Assembly: GCA_001714685.2 (NCBI GenBank)
Contig: MDTP02000009.1
Coordinates: 1-33,076, forward strand
Length of the DNA stretch: 33,076 nt
Source of the DNA: Methanosarcina sp. Ant1
Lineage (GTDB): Archaea; Halobacteriota; Methanosarcinia; Methanosarcinales; Methanosarcinaceae
Reading direction: 5' to 3'
The stretch's first letter is position 1. Each line of letters starts with the position of its first letter. Of the stretch, positions 7,918-16,314 are shown piece by piece. The notes under the pieces are model-generated. The model was not told the origin of the DNA. It was given only the letters and a program-made list of their open reading frames with translations, and made no database searches. A program made the position numbers and the translations under genes.

Positions 7918-9140
7918 ATAGCACATTATGTATTAAATGTAAAGGGAAAGGACTTTGCGGACGTCCTCGTTGCCCAATCCTTGAAAAATTTAAGTCCTTA
8001 CAATCGATTGCTCCTGTAATCTCAGGAGATTCTGTTTTTGGAGCATCTCCACCTGCTCTTTTCGTCGGAAGCTATGGTTACCCGAGAGTTTCCGCAGGCC
8101 CTCTGATCCCTCCGCTAGCAACGGAAAATGAAGCTTCTTTTCTTGAAGAGCCTTCAGCTTGGGCAAACATGCAGATTGAAGATATAATTTCCATGCGTTC
8201 CCGTATGGTCAGGGCAAATACAAATCTGCATATAAAAGATGCACGCAGCAAAGAAAATCCCCTACTTGCAAAGGCTCAGGAACTTGCTCTATCCAGAAAG
8301 CCAGTAGATACTGAAGCCTGGTTTTTCAAAGCTCCAAAACATGAACTCAAATTCGATGCCTTGCTCATGCCTATGGGTCCATCAGGCCTTGTTAAAAACT
8401 TTGAGCTCACAGAAAACCCGAACGTCCCGAGAAAGGTGGATTACCTTGTTTATGACACTGACGCCCTGGCAAAAGATGCTGTGATTGAACTCTATAAAGG
8501 TAAGATCTCAGCTGAACACATTACACGCCTGTTTTCAATTGGCCTGCTTGGAAAAGAAAGGAAAATCGTGCCCACTCGCTGGTCAATAACAGCTGTGGAT
8601 GATATGGCAGGAAAGGAACTTACAGATCGCATAAAGGATTTTCCCCTGGTTTCTGACATTCTGCTTTTCAGCGGGACCCATTTTGGGAACCGCTTTGAAA
8701 TCCTTATTCTTCCGCGGGCTTATTCCTTCGAGCTGATTGAAATCTGGCTCCCAAAAGCAATCTGGTCTGGAGAATCAAGCTGGATCGGAGAAGACAGTGA
8801 AGGTCTTTACGGGAAAAAAGGGTATTCCCCCCTGGCAGGAGGTTATTATGCCTCAAGGCTGGCTGTGCTTGAGTATCTTACGGAAATTAGAAGGCAGGCT
8901 TCGGTTTTCGTGCTCAGGGAAATAACTCCGGATTACTGGGCTCCCCTTGGGGTTTGGGTGGTTCGAGAGGGCATGAGAAGTGCTCTTCGAAATCCCCCAA
9001 AACAGTTCGATTCTCTTGAAGCAGCAGTTTCAGATCTTGCAGGCAGGATGAGCACGCCGAAAGCAGAATGGATGCAAAAGGCAAGTATGCTTTCTGACTT
9101 CCAATTTCAAACTACTCTGGATTTCTTTTTAAAGACATAA
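7914..9140 (+). CDS. nreA: Archaeal DNA repair protein of the Nre family
   Basis: A 408-residue protein of the archaeal Nre family, which is linked to repair of DNA damage together with PCNA. The N-terminal zinc motif has C6, C9, C15 and C20 and is followed by a PPALFVGSYGYPRVSAGPL block typical of the family. The last residues, QTTLDFFLKT, fit a PCNA-interacting peptide (Q-x2-L-x2-FF type at the extreme C-terminus). The start is GTG at 7914, overlapping the stop of the upstream regulator by four bases. The letter A in the symbol follows the common single-copy usage in euryarchaea and is less certain than the family. Confidence 0.9.
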   Translation: MNSTLCIKCKGKGLCGRPRCPILEKFKSLQSIAPVISGDSVFGASPPALFVGSYGYPRVSAGPLIPPLATENEASFLEEPSAWANMQIEDIISMRSRMVRANTNLHIKDARSKENPLLAKAQELALSRKPVDTEAWFFKAPKHELKFDALLMPMGPSGLVKNFELTENPNVPRKVDYLVYDTDALAKDAVIELYKGKISAEHITRLFSIGLLGKERKIVPTRWSITAVDDMAGKELTDRIKDFPLVSDILLFSGTHFGNRFEILILPRAYSFELIEIWLPKAIWSGESSWIGEDSEGLYGKKGYSPLAGGYYASRLAVLEYLTEIRRQASVFVLREITPDYWAPLGVWVVREGMRSALRNPPKQFDSLEAAVSDLAGRMSTPKAEWMQKASMLSDFQFQTTLDFFLKT

Positions 9141-9280
9141 TAAAGTTAAAAACAGAAAAACGTAAGTAAACAGGAACATTAGTAAGAGGAAACTGGTTAT
9201 TAAAAGCAAAAATAAAAAAGGAATAAAGAGAGTCTTGAAAGCCTTTATCAGACGTATTCAAGCTTCTAAGTTTTATATAT

Positions 9281-9994
9281 TTATTCAAATATTTCAGGCA
9301 CGATGCGCCGGGCAACCTCTTCGTAAGCTTTGGAAATGTCACCCTTGTCAAACCTGAAGACATCTTTATCCATTGACTGGCCGGTCTTTTTGTCCCAGAA
9401 CCGACAGGTATCGCAGGAAATCTCGTCTGCAAGAATGATCTCTCCATCCACTCTTCCGAACTCCAGCTTGAAATCAGGAAGTATGATACCTCTTTTATCC
9501 AGGTAGGGCACAAGGAGTTCGTTGATCCCCAGGGCAAGCTTCCGGAGTATGGCAAGTTCTTCCCGTGTTGCCAACCCAAGCGCAAGAGCAATATCGTCGT
9601 TTAACATCGGATCACCGTACTCATCGCTCTTGAAATCAAAAACGAGCACAGGTGATTCGAAAACAGTGCCTTCTTTCATGGGGTACCTTTTTGTAATCGA
9701 GCCTGCGGCGATGTTCCTGACAATAACTTCAATCTTTATGATTTCAACTTTCTTCACGAGCATATCAATATCGGAAAGCATTTCGATATAGTGAGTCTTA
9801 GTTCCCTCTAATTCGAGCATCTCAAAGAGCTTTTTTGAGATTTGGGCGTTGTAATACCCTTTTTTTTCCATTTCCCCTTTTTTTTCTCCGTTAAATGCAG
9901 TCAGACTGTTTCGGAATTCAGCGATAAGGGTTTCAGGATCATCTGTCTTATAGATAGTTTTTGCTTTCCCTGAATAGAGCTGTTCTCTTGTCAT
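9281..9994 (-). CDS. purC: SAICAR synthetase
   Basis: This enzyme joins aspartate to CAIR using ATP, giving SAICAR in purine synthesis. The protein has 237 residues, typical of the short form. Motifs are [13 protein letters not shown] at the N-terminus, [38 protein letters not shown] and [15 protein letters not shown] chose ATG at 9994 (MTREQLY) because GAGAGG lies just before it and homologues begin there; the frame stays open for another 52 codons upstream without family-like sequence. It is convergent with nre and far from purL, so it is probably transcribed alone. Confidence 0.96.
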   Translation of the reverse strand: MTREQLYSGKAKTIYKTDDPETLIAEFRNSLTAFNGEKKGEMEKKGYYNAQISKKLFEMLELEGTKTHYIEMLSDIDMLVKKVEIIKIEVIVRNIAAGSITKRYPMKEGTVFESPVLVFDFKSDEYGDPMLNDDIALALGLATREELAILRKLALGINELLVPYLDKRGIILPDFKLEFGRVDGEIILADEISCDTCRFWDKKTGQSMDKDVFRFDKGDISKAYEEVARRIVPEIFE

Positions 9995-10278
9995 GTAATG
10001 GTCCTCTCTAGGGATAATTCCGAATTTCCTTAGATAGAGAGATCTTCGGAATGATAGTTTTAATATAGGAGTTATGATAATGCAGAAGTTTTGATAATGC
10101 CGTAGTATTCCAGAAGTAAATCTGCAGATCGATTCTTTTTCGAAAAGCAAGTACCCTTCATGGCGCTAATCCGGTCATTTCCAGAACTCGCAACAACTCT
10201 CTGGAAATTGAGATATTACCTCGGATCGGCAGAGGCTTTTACCGAAAATATACTCCAAATTCCCTGAAGAGATAGAGT

Positions 10279-10315
10279 AGATGATAACTTCTTCTGCTAA
10301 ATAAAGTTATCATCT
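10279..10315. other. Perfect 12-bp inverted repeat
   Basis: AGATGATAACTT (10279-10290) and AAGTTATCATCT (10304-10315) are perfect inverted arms around a 13-base loop. It lies about 160 bases before the AAA gene. It could be an operator, a terminator or an RNA structure; the sequence does not decide. Confidence 0.6.
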
Positions 10316-10416
10316 CCAGTCGGCTTTCTATTATTTTGTCGGCGGCTTCGTAAATTATATCTTTGAAGAAAATCAATTACTAAGTTCAACAACTTAAAGA
10401 AAGATTTAAGAACTTA

Positions 10417-10449
10417 CCCCATTTGAGTGCATAACACTTGATAGTGGGT
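10417..10449 (+). promoter_or_regulatory. Hairpin just before the AAA ATPase start
   Basis: CCCA and TGGG close an outer stem. TTGAGTG and CACTTGA form an inner stem that includes G-T pairs, with a CATAA loop. Its end is 28 bases before the ATG at 10478, so it may affect translation or act as an operator. Confidence 0.35.
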
Positions 10450-10477
10450 TAATCTAAGCACGCAACGGGTAAAAAAA

Positions 10478-11758
10478 ATGTCAAGCACCATACTAGACAT
10501 CGTAGAATTGCTGCTGACCGCAGAGATCTATAATCGTTATCCAGAACTGGATGTAAACGATCTTCCTAAGAATATTCGAAAAAATTATTGGAGCAGCACA
10601 GAAAAAACGGTTCCCAAACCCATTACAGCTACATTTATCCGGATTGAAAAACTGTACGGGATTAAGGACATAGAAAAAAGCGTAAGAAACGTTCCCTTCA
10701 TAGTTACTGACAAGTCTCGTTTTGAACTTCGTTTGAGCGCTTTCGAACTTGCCACAGAATGGTTTGAAAAGCAGGAAGGTTCCAAGGAAAGGATTGAAAG
10801 TAATCCTGTCCTGGCCTATTACTACGGAGAAATTGGAAAGATTCAAGTTGCAAATTACGCGCTTGCAAAGGCAAAAATAAGGCCTAAGGAAGTTGACAGG
10901 GAATGGATAGAATCCCTCATAGCAGATATCAAGAAGGAAGACAAAAGCGAAGAAATGCTCAAACTCGTGGCAATTATCGCTCCTGAAGATGTAAAGCAAA
11001 AAATCAAGGACCTTGTGCTCACCGAAGAACAGGAGAGTGAAATTGAAAAGATCATGAAAGCCATAGAGCATAGGGAATACCTGAGGGAAATCGGCCTGCA
11101 TGACATAGGGAAACTTCTTTTTGTCGGGCCACCTGGAACCGGAAAAACCTCTGTTGCCCGTGCCCTTTCAGAACGGCTCTCCATTCCCTTTGTCGAGGTC
11201 AAACTCTCTATGATAACAGACCAGTATCTTGGAGAGACTGCAAAGAACATTGACAGAGTCTTCTTGCTCGCAAAGAAATTAAATCCCTGCATTCTTTTCA
11301 TAGATGAGCTGGATTTCGTAGCAAAAGCAAGAACATCCGACGAAAATGCTGCCATCAAGAGGGCAGTCAATACCCTCCTTAAGGCCATCGACGAAATCAG
11401 CCTTGTGGAGCATGGAGTCCTGCTGATTGCCGCGACCAACCACCCCCGCATGCTTGACAGCGCAGCATGGAGGCGTTTTGATGAAATCGTTCATTTCCCT
11501 CTTCCTGACCTTGAAATGCGTAAAAATATCCTGGATATTGTAACCAAGCACATCGAAGGAGACTTTGACACAGGGGAAATTGCAGAAATGACAGAGAGTT
11601 ATTCAGGTTCTGACCTGCGCATAGTCATCAGGGAAGCTGTCCTGAGCGCTCTTCTGGAAGAACGCAAAGTACTCACACAGATGGACCTACTGGAAGCTGT
11701 GACTTCTTTTGATGGAAGGGCTGATCTCAAATCCGAAGATTACGACAGGAAGAAGTAA
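10478..11758 (+). CDS. AAA family ATPase
   Basis: A 426-residue ATPase of the AAA class (Cdc48/proteasome-ATPase type). The first 200 residues are a charged, helix-rich domain with no family I recognise, probably the substrate- or partner-binding part. The ATPase core has Walker A GPPGTGKT (about residues 217-224), Walker B CILFIDELD (about 271-279), sensor-1 region IAATNHPRMLD and an arginine-finger-like AWRRFDEIVHF. A C-terminal helical lid follows (SGSDLRIVIREAVLSALLEE). It lacks the coiled coil and HbYX tail of the proteasome ATPase PAN. The stop is two bases before the ATG of the metallo-hydrolase, so the two form one unit. The substrate is unknown. Confidence 0.9.
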   Translation: MSSTILDIVELLLTAEIYNRYPELDVNDLPKNIRKNYWSSTEKTVPKPITATFIRIEKLYGIKDIEKSVRNVPFIVTDKSRFELRLSAFELATEWFEKQEGSKERIESNPVLAYYYGEIGKIQVANYALAKAKIRPKEVDREWIESLIADIKKEDKSEEMLKLVAIIAPEDVKQKIKDLVLTEEQESEIEKIMKAIEHREYLREIGLHDIGKLLFVGPPGTGKTSVARALSERLSIPFVEVKLSMITDQYLGETAKNIDRVFLLAKKLNPCILFIDELDFVAKARTSDENAAIKRAVNTLLKAIDEISLVEHGVLLIAATNHPRMLDSAAWRRFDEIVHFPLPDLEMRKNILDIVTKHIEGDFDTGEIAEMTESYSGSDLRIVIREAVLSALLEERKVLTQMDLLEAVTSFDGRADLKSEDYDRKK

Positions 11759-11760
11759 AC

Positions 11761-12501
11761 ATGAGGCTAACACTGCTGGGGACTGGCGATGCTGTCGGGA
11801 CCCCTAAAATAGGATGCAACTGTCCGGCATGCGAGGATGCCAGGATGGGGGGAAAGAGTCAGCGCCTTCGTTTTTCTATCCTTGTGGAGTCCGAGGGGGG
11901 TAAAATCCTTATAGATACCAGCCCTGATCTCAGACAGCAGTTTCTCAGGCAAAATCTTTCCTGCATAGATGGAGTGATCTGGACTCATGGACATTACGAC
12001 CATTACTCCGGATTCGGGGAGTTCTATCGGGTTCAAAACAAAGTTGATGTTTATGGAATTCCCGAAACTCTCGATTACATAAACAATTATGTCTCTTTCC
12101 TTAAACCCAGGTATCATTATGTGAAGCTCTGTGAGCCATTTGAAATTATCGGGCTGCAGTTCACCCTCTTCAAGGTCGACCATCCCCCTGTGGAAGTCCC
12201 TACAGGGGTTATAATCCGCGAAAGGGATACAAAAGTAGTGATTACCGGAGATACAAGCGCGGGAATTCCCAAAACCAGCATGGAGCTAATGAAAGATCCG
12301 GACCTTCTGATTGCCGATGCTATAGTCCCCCCGCATATCCATATCAAAAAGCATATGAATTCAGAAGAGGCTATGGCACTTGCAGAGAAACTCAATGCAA
12401 AAGAAGTAGTTTTGACTCACCTCAGCCACCTCTTCCGCCCTCATCATATTGAATCGATATTTTTACCCCTTGGATATGACGGGCAGGTCTTTGAGTTATA
12501 A
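11761..12501 (+). CDS. PhnP-like metallo-beta-lactamase fold hydrolase
   Basis: A 246-residue MBL-fold hydrolase. The metal site is visible as T75-HGHYDH (H76, H78, D80, H81), H141, the GDT motif with D164, and TH220-LSH223. The N-terminal GCNCPAC motif (C19, C21, C24) is the zinc-binding signature of the PhnP/phosphodiesterase branch, so a phosphodiesterase acting on a cyclic or nucleotide-like substrate is plausible. It lies two bases after the AAA gene and has no ribosome-binding gap, which indicates coupled expression. It is not a typical tRNase Z, since the exosite arm is absent. Confidence 0.88.
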   Translation: MRLTLLGTGDAVGTPKIGCNCPACEDARMGGKSQRLRFSILVESEGGKILIDTSPDLRQQFLRQNLSCIDGVIWTHGHYDHYSGFGEFYRVQNKVDVYGIPETLDYINNYVSFLKPRYHYVKLCEPFEIIGLQFTLFKVDHPPVEVPTGVIIRERDTKVVITGDTSAGIPKTSMELMKDPDLLIADAIVPPHIHIKKHMNSEEAMALAEKLNAKEVVLTHLSHLFRPHHIESIFLPLGYDGQVFEL

Positions 12502-12638
12502 TATCTTTTCTATAAAAGAAGGCTCTCAAACCTGGCGAAACAAGGTTATTTGCCTATCCTGCCAGATTTGATTCATTATCCCACTCCCTTTTAGCCCTGA
12601 ACTTTTTATTGGTTTTTCAACTAAGGTATCCATTTTCC

Positions 12639-15600
12639 TTAAGAGACTGTGATATATCCGGCCATGGTGTTAGTGTTACTACCCTGGGTATTTCTCACAG
12701 TCAGGGAAACAGTATATCTTCCTTTTTTAGTGTATGTATGTAAAGGGTTCTTGACTGTTGAAGATGTACCGTCTCCAAAACTCCACCTCCATGAAGTGGG
12801 CAATCCCGTACTTCTTTCAGTAAACTGCACCCTCAATGGCGCTTTTCCTGAAGTTGGAGACGCCGAGAATGCACCGGCTGGAGTTCTCAGGGGAGCTCCG
12901 ACGCTTATATATCCTGATCTAGTTAACATATTACTTCCAGCGGCATTCCTTGCTGTCAAGCTGATTGTATATTTTCCGGCTTTACTGTATGTGTGATCCG
13001 GATTTTGCTGTGTTGAAGTACTCCCATCCCCAAAAACCCAGTTCCATGAAGTTGGTGATCCTGTACTCCTGTCAGTGAACGTGACTTTCAATTGTGAGTT
13101 TCCTGAGGTTGGAGATGCCGAGAAAGCAGCAACAGGGGGTCTTAGCGCGTTTGCGACAATATAATTCGACCTTGTTACCGTGTTACTACCCGCGGCATTC
13201 CTTGCTGTTAGTCTGACAGTGTATCTCCCTGTTTTACTGTAAATGTGCACCGGGTTCTTCTCTATTGAAGAGGTCCCGTCACCAAAGCTCCAACTCCATG
13301 AAACGAGTGACCCGGTACTCCTGTCAGTAAAAGTGACATTCAACGGGATACTCCCGGAAGTGGGAGTTGCAAATAAAGCAGCTAAGGGGGGTCTTAGCGC
13401 GTTTGCGACAATATAATTCGACCTTGTTACCGTGTTACTACCCGCGGCATTGCTTGTTGTTAATCTAACAGTGTATCTTCCGGCTTTACTGTAAGTGTGC
13501 ACAGGGTTCTGCTCTGTTGAAGATGTACCGTCTCCGAAACTCCACGCCCATGAAGCAGGTGATCCACCAGTGCTCCTATCTCTGAACAATACTGTTAACG
13601 GTGCGGTTCCGGAAGTCAAATTCGCAGAGAGAGCCGCAACAGGTGCTCTCAAAGTCGCGGCAGTGATATAACTCGTCTTTCTTACTGTATTGCTGCCTGC
13701 TGCATTATTCACTGTAAGCGTAACCGTATAACTTCCAGCCCTTAAATAAGTGTGCGCTGGATTCTTTTGAATCGAATTTGTTGTTCCGTCTCCAAAATTC
13801 CAGTTCCATGAAGTAGGTGTGCCTGTACTCGTGTCAGTAAAGAGGACATTCAGAGGCGCATTTCCAGAAGTAATATTGCTACTGAAACTTGCTACAGGTG
13901 GTACTGGTTTTTCTGAGACATTGATCGTAACATCCTTTGACGCTGTAGTGTAACTTGCATAATCAGTAGGTGTGAAATCGACATGTAATGTATTCGTACC
14001 TGTGTTCAGTACAGTTCCTGCTGTTGGAGTATAGACAAATGTTCCAGGTACCGAAGCAGATGCAGTTAACTGAGTGCTGCTCAATTCTGTTCCATAGATT
14101 ATGCCGGCAGGGTTACTCCAGGTAATTGTAGGAGTCGATTTCAGGACATTAATTGTAACATCCTTTGACGCTGTAGTGTAACTTGCATAATCAGTAGGTG
14201 TGAAATCGACATGCAATGTCTTCGTACCTGTATTCAGTACAGTTCCAGCTGTTGGAGTATAGACAAATGTTCCAGGTACCGAAGCAGATGCAGTTAACTG
14301 AGTGCTGCTCAATGCTGTTCCATAGATTATGCCGGCAGGATTACTCCAGGTAATTGTAGGAGTCGATTTCAGGACATTAATTGTAGAAAGTTTTGAATCT
14401 GTACCGTTTCCATTGCTAGCTGTCAGGTTAACATTATAGGTACCTGCTGCAGAGTAAGTATGCGTTGGATTCTGCTGTGTTGAATAGGTGCTGTCCCCAA
14501 AGTCCCAGTTCCACACAGTCGTATTCTGAGAAGCATCTATAAACTGGATAGAAAGAGTAGGATAGCTGCCAGTTATATTACTGCTGAAGTTTGCAGTGGG
14601 AAGTATCGGTGTTGGCACATACAACTCTGATTTTGAAGCATACCTCGTATTTCCGTCCAGGCCTATGTTGATCCTGTTTCCATTGGGTTCCGGTTCGTTA
14701 GAACAATCCGACAAAGGATATCCGGTATCAATGCACTGGGAACTTACACTGTCATTTACCCAACCGCTCCCATCCCAACGACCTGCTTTTGACCTCAGGT
14801 GATAGTCGTATTTACTTCTGTCTGCGTATTGAGGATCTGCTGCTATATCCGAAGTTGATGCCTGAACATCTATAAAGTCGCCACCTGTGTTGTTATAGAA
14901 ACAGTTGCTCTGCAGTACAAAAGAGTGTGTGTCTGTAAGCAGGTTATATGTTCCATATCCATTTCCCCCGGCTGCTGATGTTCGAGTGTTCGTTATAATG
15001 TTGTTTCTTACTGTGACCATATACCCCGAGCCAGCTGGACCAGGAGAATACACATTATTCTGTACAATACCAGCCCCATATGAGCCATCAATCACGTTGT
15101 TTTCAATGAGAGCATTGAATCCATCGGATAAGATCCCGCCTATTAATTGGGTATTGGACTTAGTTCCGGTATCATAGATCTGATTGTGATGAATATGGAC
15201 ATTTGCAGAGGAAGTGGAATAAGATCCTGATCCGAAAACCCAGATCCCGGCGAGAGCAGTCCTGTATACTATGTTATTATACACCTCAATATCATCCATT
15301 GCAGGTGTTCCATACTTCTGGATCTCAATTCCTGCGCCTCCAGCATTTCTGGAAGTAATAGTGTTATCGTAGAAACTTGCATGGTTTGTATTATACAGCC
15401 TGAGACCACTATTCGTCCTGCAGGTTATCTTATTATTGTAAGCTTCCACGTTTGAGCAACCACTGGCATAAAGAGCATCATGGCCCAACTCGTATATCGT
15501 GTTGTTATATAACTTTATATTCGAGCAGGAATCTGTTTTCAACCCGTCGCCGTGGTTGTTAGTCAGGTACATATTACATACACTTATATTCTGACATTTT

Positions 15601-16061
15601 ATCAGGTGGATCATGTTGTAGTAATTTTGTCCGCTAATAACGTTAGTATTATTTTCCCTATTCCCATCAATTGTAAAGCCCTGGATGGCAATATCATGGA
15701 TGCCAACGCTCCTTTCTTCAATAATTGGCTTATAAGCTTCCCAATTAGCATTGTTGACAAGCTTGATTGTTGCACTGGAATCGCCTTCAAGAGTCGTATT
15801 GCTGCCAATCAGAAGAGTATCGTTTATGAAATATGTGAACGGACCTTTGAGGTAAACAGTTGTGTAACTGGAATTTTCTGCCACGAACTGAAGGGCCTCG
15901 TTAATCTGTAAGTCCGCTTCTGTCGCATTACAATTAAAATCACCACTCCCATCCCCAGAAACGTAGATAATCGGCGCGGAACTTACACACAAAACAGAAG
16001 GAATATCTGCAAGAATAAGGAAGCCCACAAAGAAAAGGATTTTTAACTTTCGATTCAACAC
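12639..16061 (-). CDS. Secreted beta-helix and PKD-repeat surface protein
   Basis: A 1140-residue exported protein. A signal peptide (LKILFFVGFLILADIPSVLC) is followed by a right-handed beta-helix of about 450 residues, with many short N-N-x-I repeats of the NosD/pectate-lyase type. Then come one PKD domain (WNWDFGDST near residue 520), two near-identical 76-residue Ig-like repeats beginning TITWSNPAGIIYGT (about 570-715), and five more PKD domains spaced about 85 residues, each with a W-x-W-x-FGDG core. No C-terminal anchor is visible, so it may be released or bound non-covalently. The frame opens at a GTG at 16070, but AGGTGAT overlaps that codon, so GTG at 16061 (or TTG at 16058) is the better start. 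PKD domains suggest adhesion or cell-envelope assembly. Confidence 0.85.
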   Translation of the reverse strand: MLNRKLKILFFVGFLILADIPSVLCVSSAPIIYVSGDGSGDFNCNATEADLQINEALQFVAENSSYTTVYLKGPFTYFINDTLLIGSNTTLEGDSSATIKLVNNANWEAYKPIIEERSVGIHDIAIQGFTIDGNRENNTNVISGQNYYNMIHLIKCQNISVCNMYLTNNHGDGLKTDSCSNIKLYNNTIYELGHDALYASGCSNVEAYNNKITCRTNSGLRLYNTNHASFYDNTITSRNAGGAGIEIQKYGTPAMDDIEVYNNIVYRTALAGIWVFGSGSYSTSSANVHIHHNQIYDTGTKSNTQLIGGILSDGFNALIENNVIDGSYGAGIVQNNVYSPGPAGSGYMVTVRNNIITNTRTSAAGGNGYGTYNLLTDTHSFVLQSNCFYNNTGGDFIDVQASTSDIAADPQYADRSKYDYHLRSKAGRWDGSGWVNDSVSSQCIDTGYPLSDCSNEPEPNGNRINIGLDGNTRYASKSELYVPTPILPTANFSSNITGSYPTLSIQFIDASQNTTVWNWDFGDSTYSTQQNPTHTYSAAGTYNVNLTASNGNGTDSKLSTINVLKSTPTITWSNPAGIIYGTALSSTQLTASASVPGTFVYTPTAGTVLNTGTKTLHVDFTPTDYASYTTASKDVTINVLKSTPTITWSNPAGIIYGTELSSTQLTASASVPGTFVYTPTAGTVLNTGTNTLHVDFTPTDYASYTTASKDVTINVSEKPVPPVASFSSNITSGNAPLNVLFTDTSTGTPTSWNWNFGDGTTNSIQKNPAHTYLRAGSYTVTLTVNNAAGSNTVRKTSYITAATLRAPVAALSANLTSGTAPLTVLFRDRSTGGSPASWAWSFGDGTSSTEQNPVHTYSKAGRYTVRLTTSNAAGSNTVTRSNYIVANALRPPLAALFATPTSGSIPLNVTFTDRSTGSLVSWSWSFGDGTSSIEKNPVHIYSKTGRYTVRLTARNAAGSNTVTRSNYIVANALRPPVAAFSASPTSGNSQLKVTFTDRSTGSPTSWNWVFGDGSTSTQQNPDHTYSKAGKYTISLTARNAAGSNMLTRSGYISVGAPLRTPAGAFSASPTSGKAPLRVQFTERSTGLPTSWRWSFGDGTSSTVKNPLHTYTKKGRYTVSLTVRNTQGSNTNTMAGYITVS
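13135..13199 (-). repeat. Exact 65-bp repeat between PKD units, copy 1
   Basis: Identical to 13387-13451, with an offset of 252 bp (84 codons). It covers a PKD-unit boundary (the SNYIVANALRPP region). Confidence 0.85.
13387..13451 (-). repeat. Exact 65-bp repeat between PKD units, copy 2
   Basis: Partner of 13135-13199. Identity at silent positions points to a recent duplication or conversion between neighbouring PKD units. Confidence 0.85.
13931..14388 (-). repeat. Two tandem 228-bp Ig-like coding repeats
   Basis: The units at about 13931-14158 and 14159-14388 are offset by 228 bp (76 codons) and nearly identical in DNA. Visible differences include TGTATTCG/TGTCTTCG and AATTCTG/AATGCTG. 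Each unit encodes TITWSNPAGIIYGT...SKDVTINV, similar to bacterial MBG-type Ig-like repeats. Confidence 0.85.
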
Positions 16062-16314
16062 AACTATCACCTGTTAATTTCATTCAATAAAATTTTGAAT
16101 AACTTTATTAAAAAATACGTAACCGAACGCTTAATATTTGACGATAAGTTCAGATTGGGCCCGGTCATTTATTTATTCAAAATCATGCACTTTGAAATCT
16201 TTAAGTGGATCCACGTCTGGTAAAGCCATTATCACCTTCAATATCGATTTTTTATATTTGACCTGGCAACTTTATAACTAAATGATTATTTTTAACCAAA
16301 AAATAGTAAGTGTC

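Larger units (their letters stand above)
9995..10477. other. Divergent intergenic region between purC and the AAA ATPase gene
   Basis: No gene is visible. It should hold the purC promoter on the minus strand and the AAA gene promoter on the plus strand. Two structures are present: a 12-bp perfect hairpin at 10279-10315 and a weaker one at 10417-10449, just before the AAA start. Confidence 0.5.
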
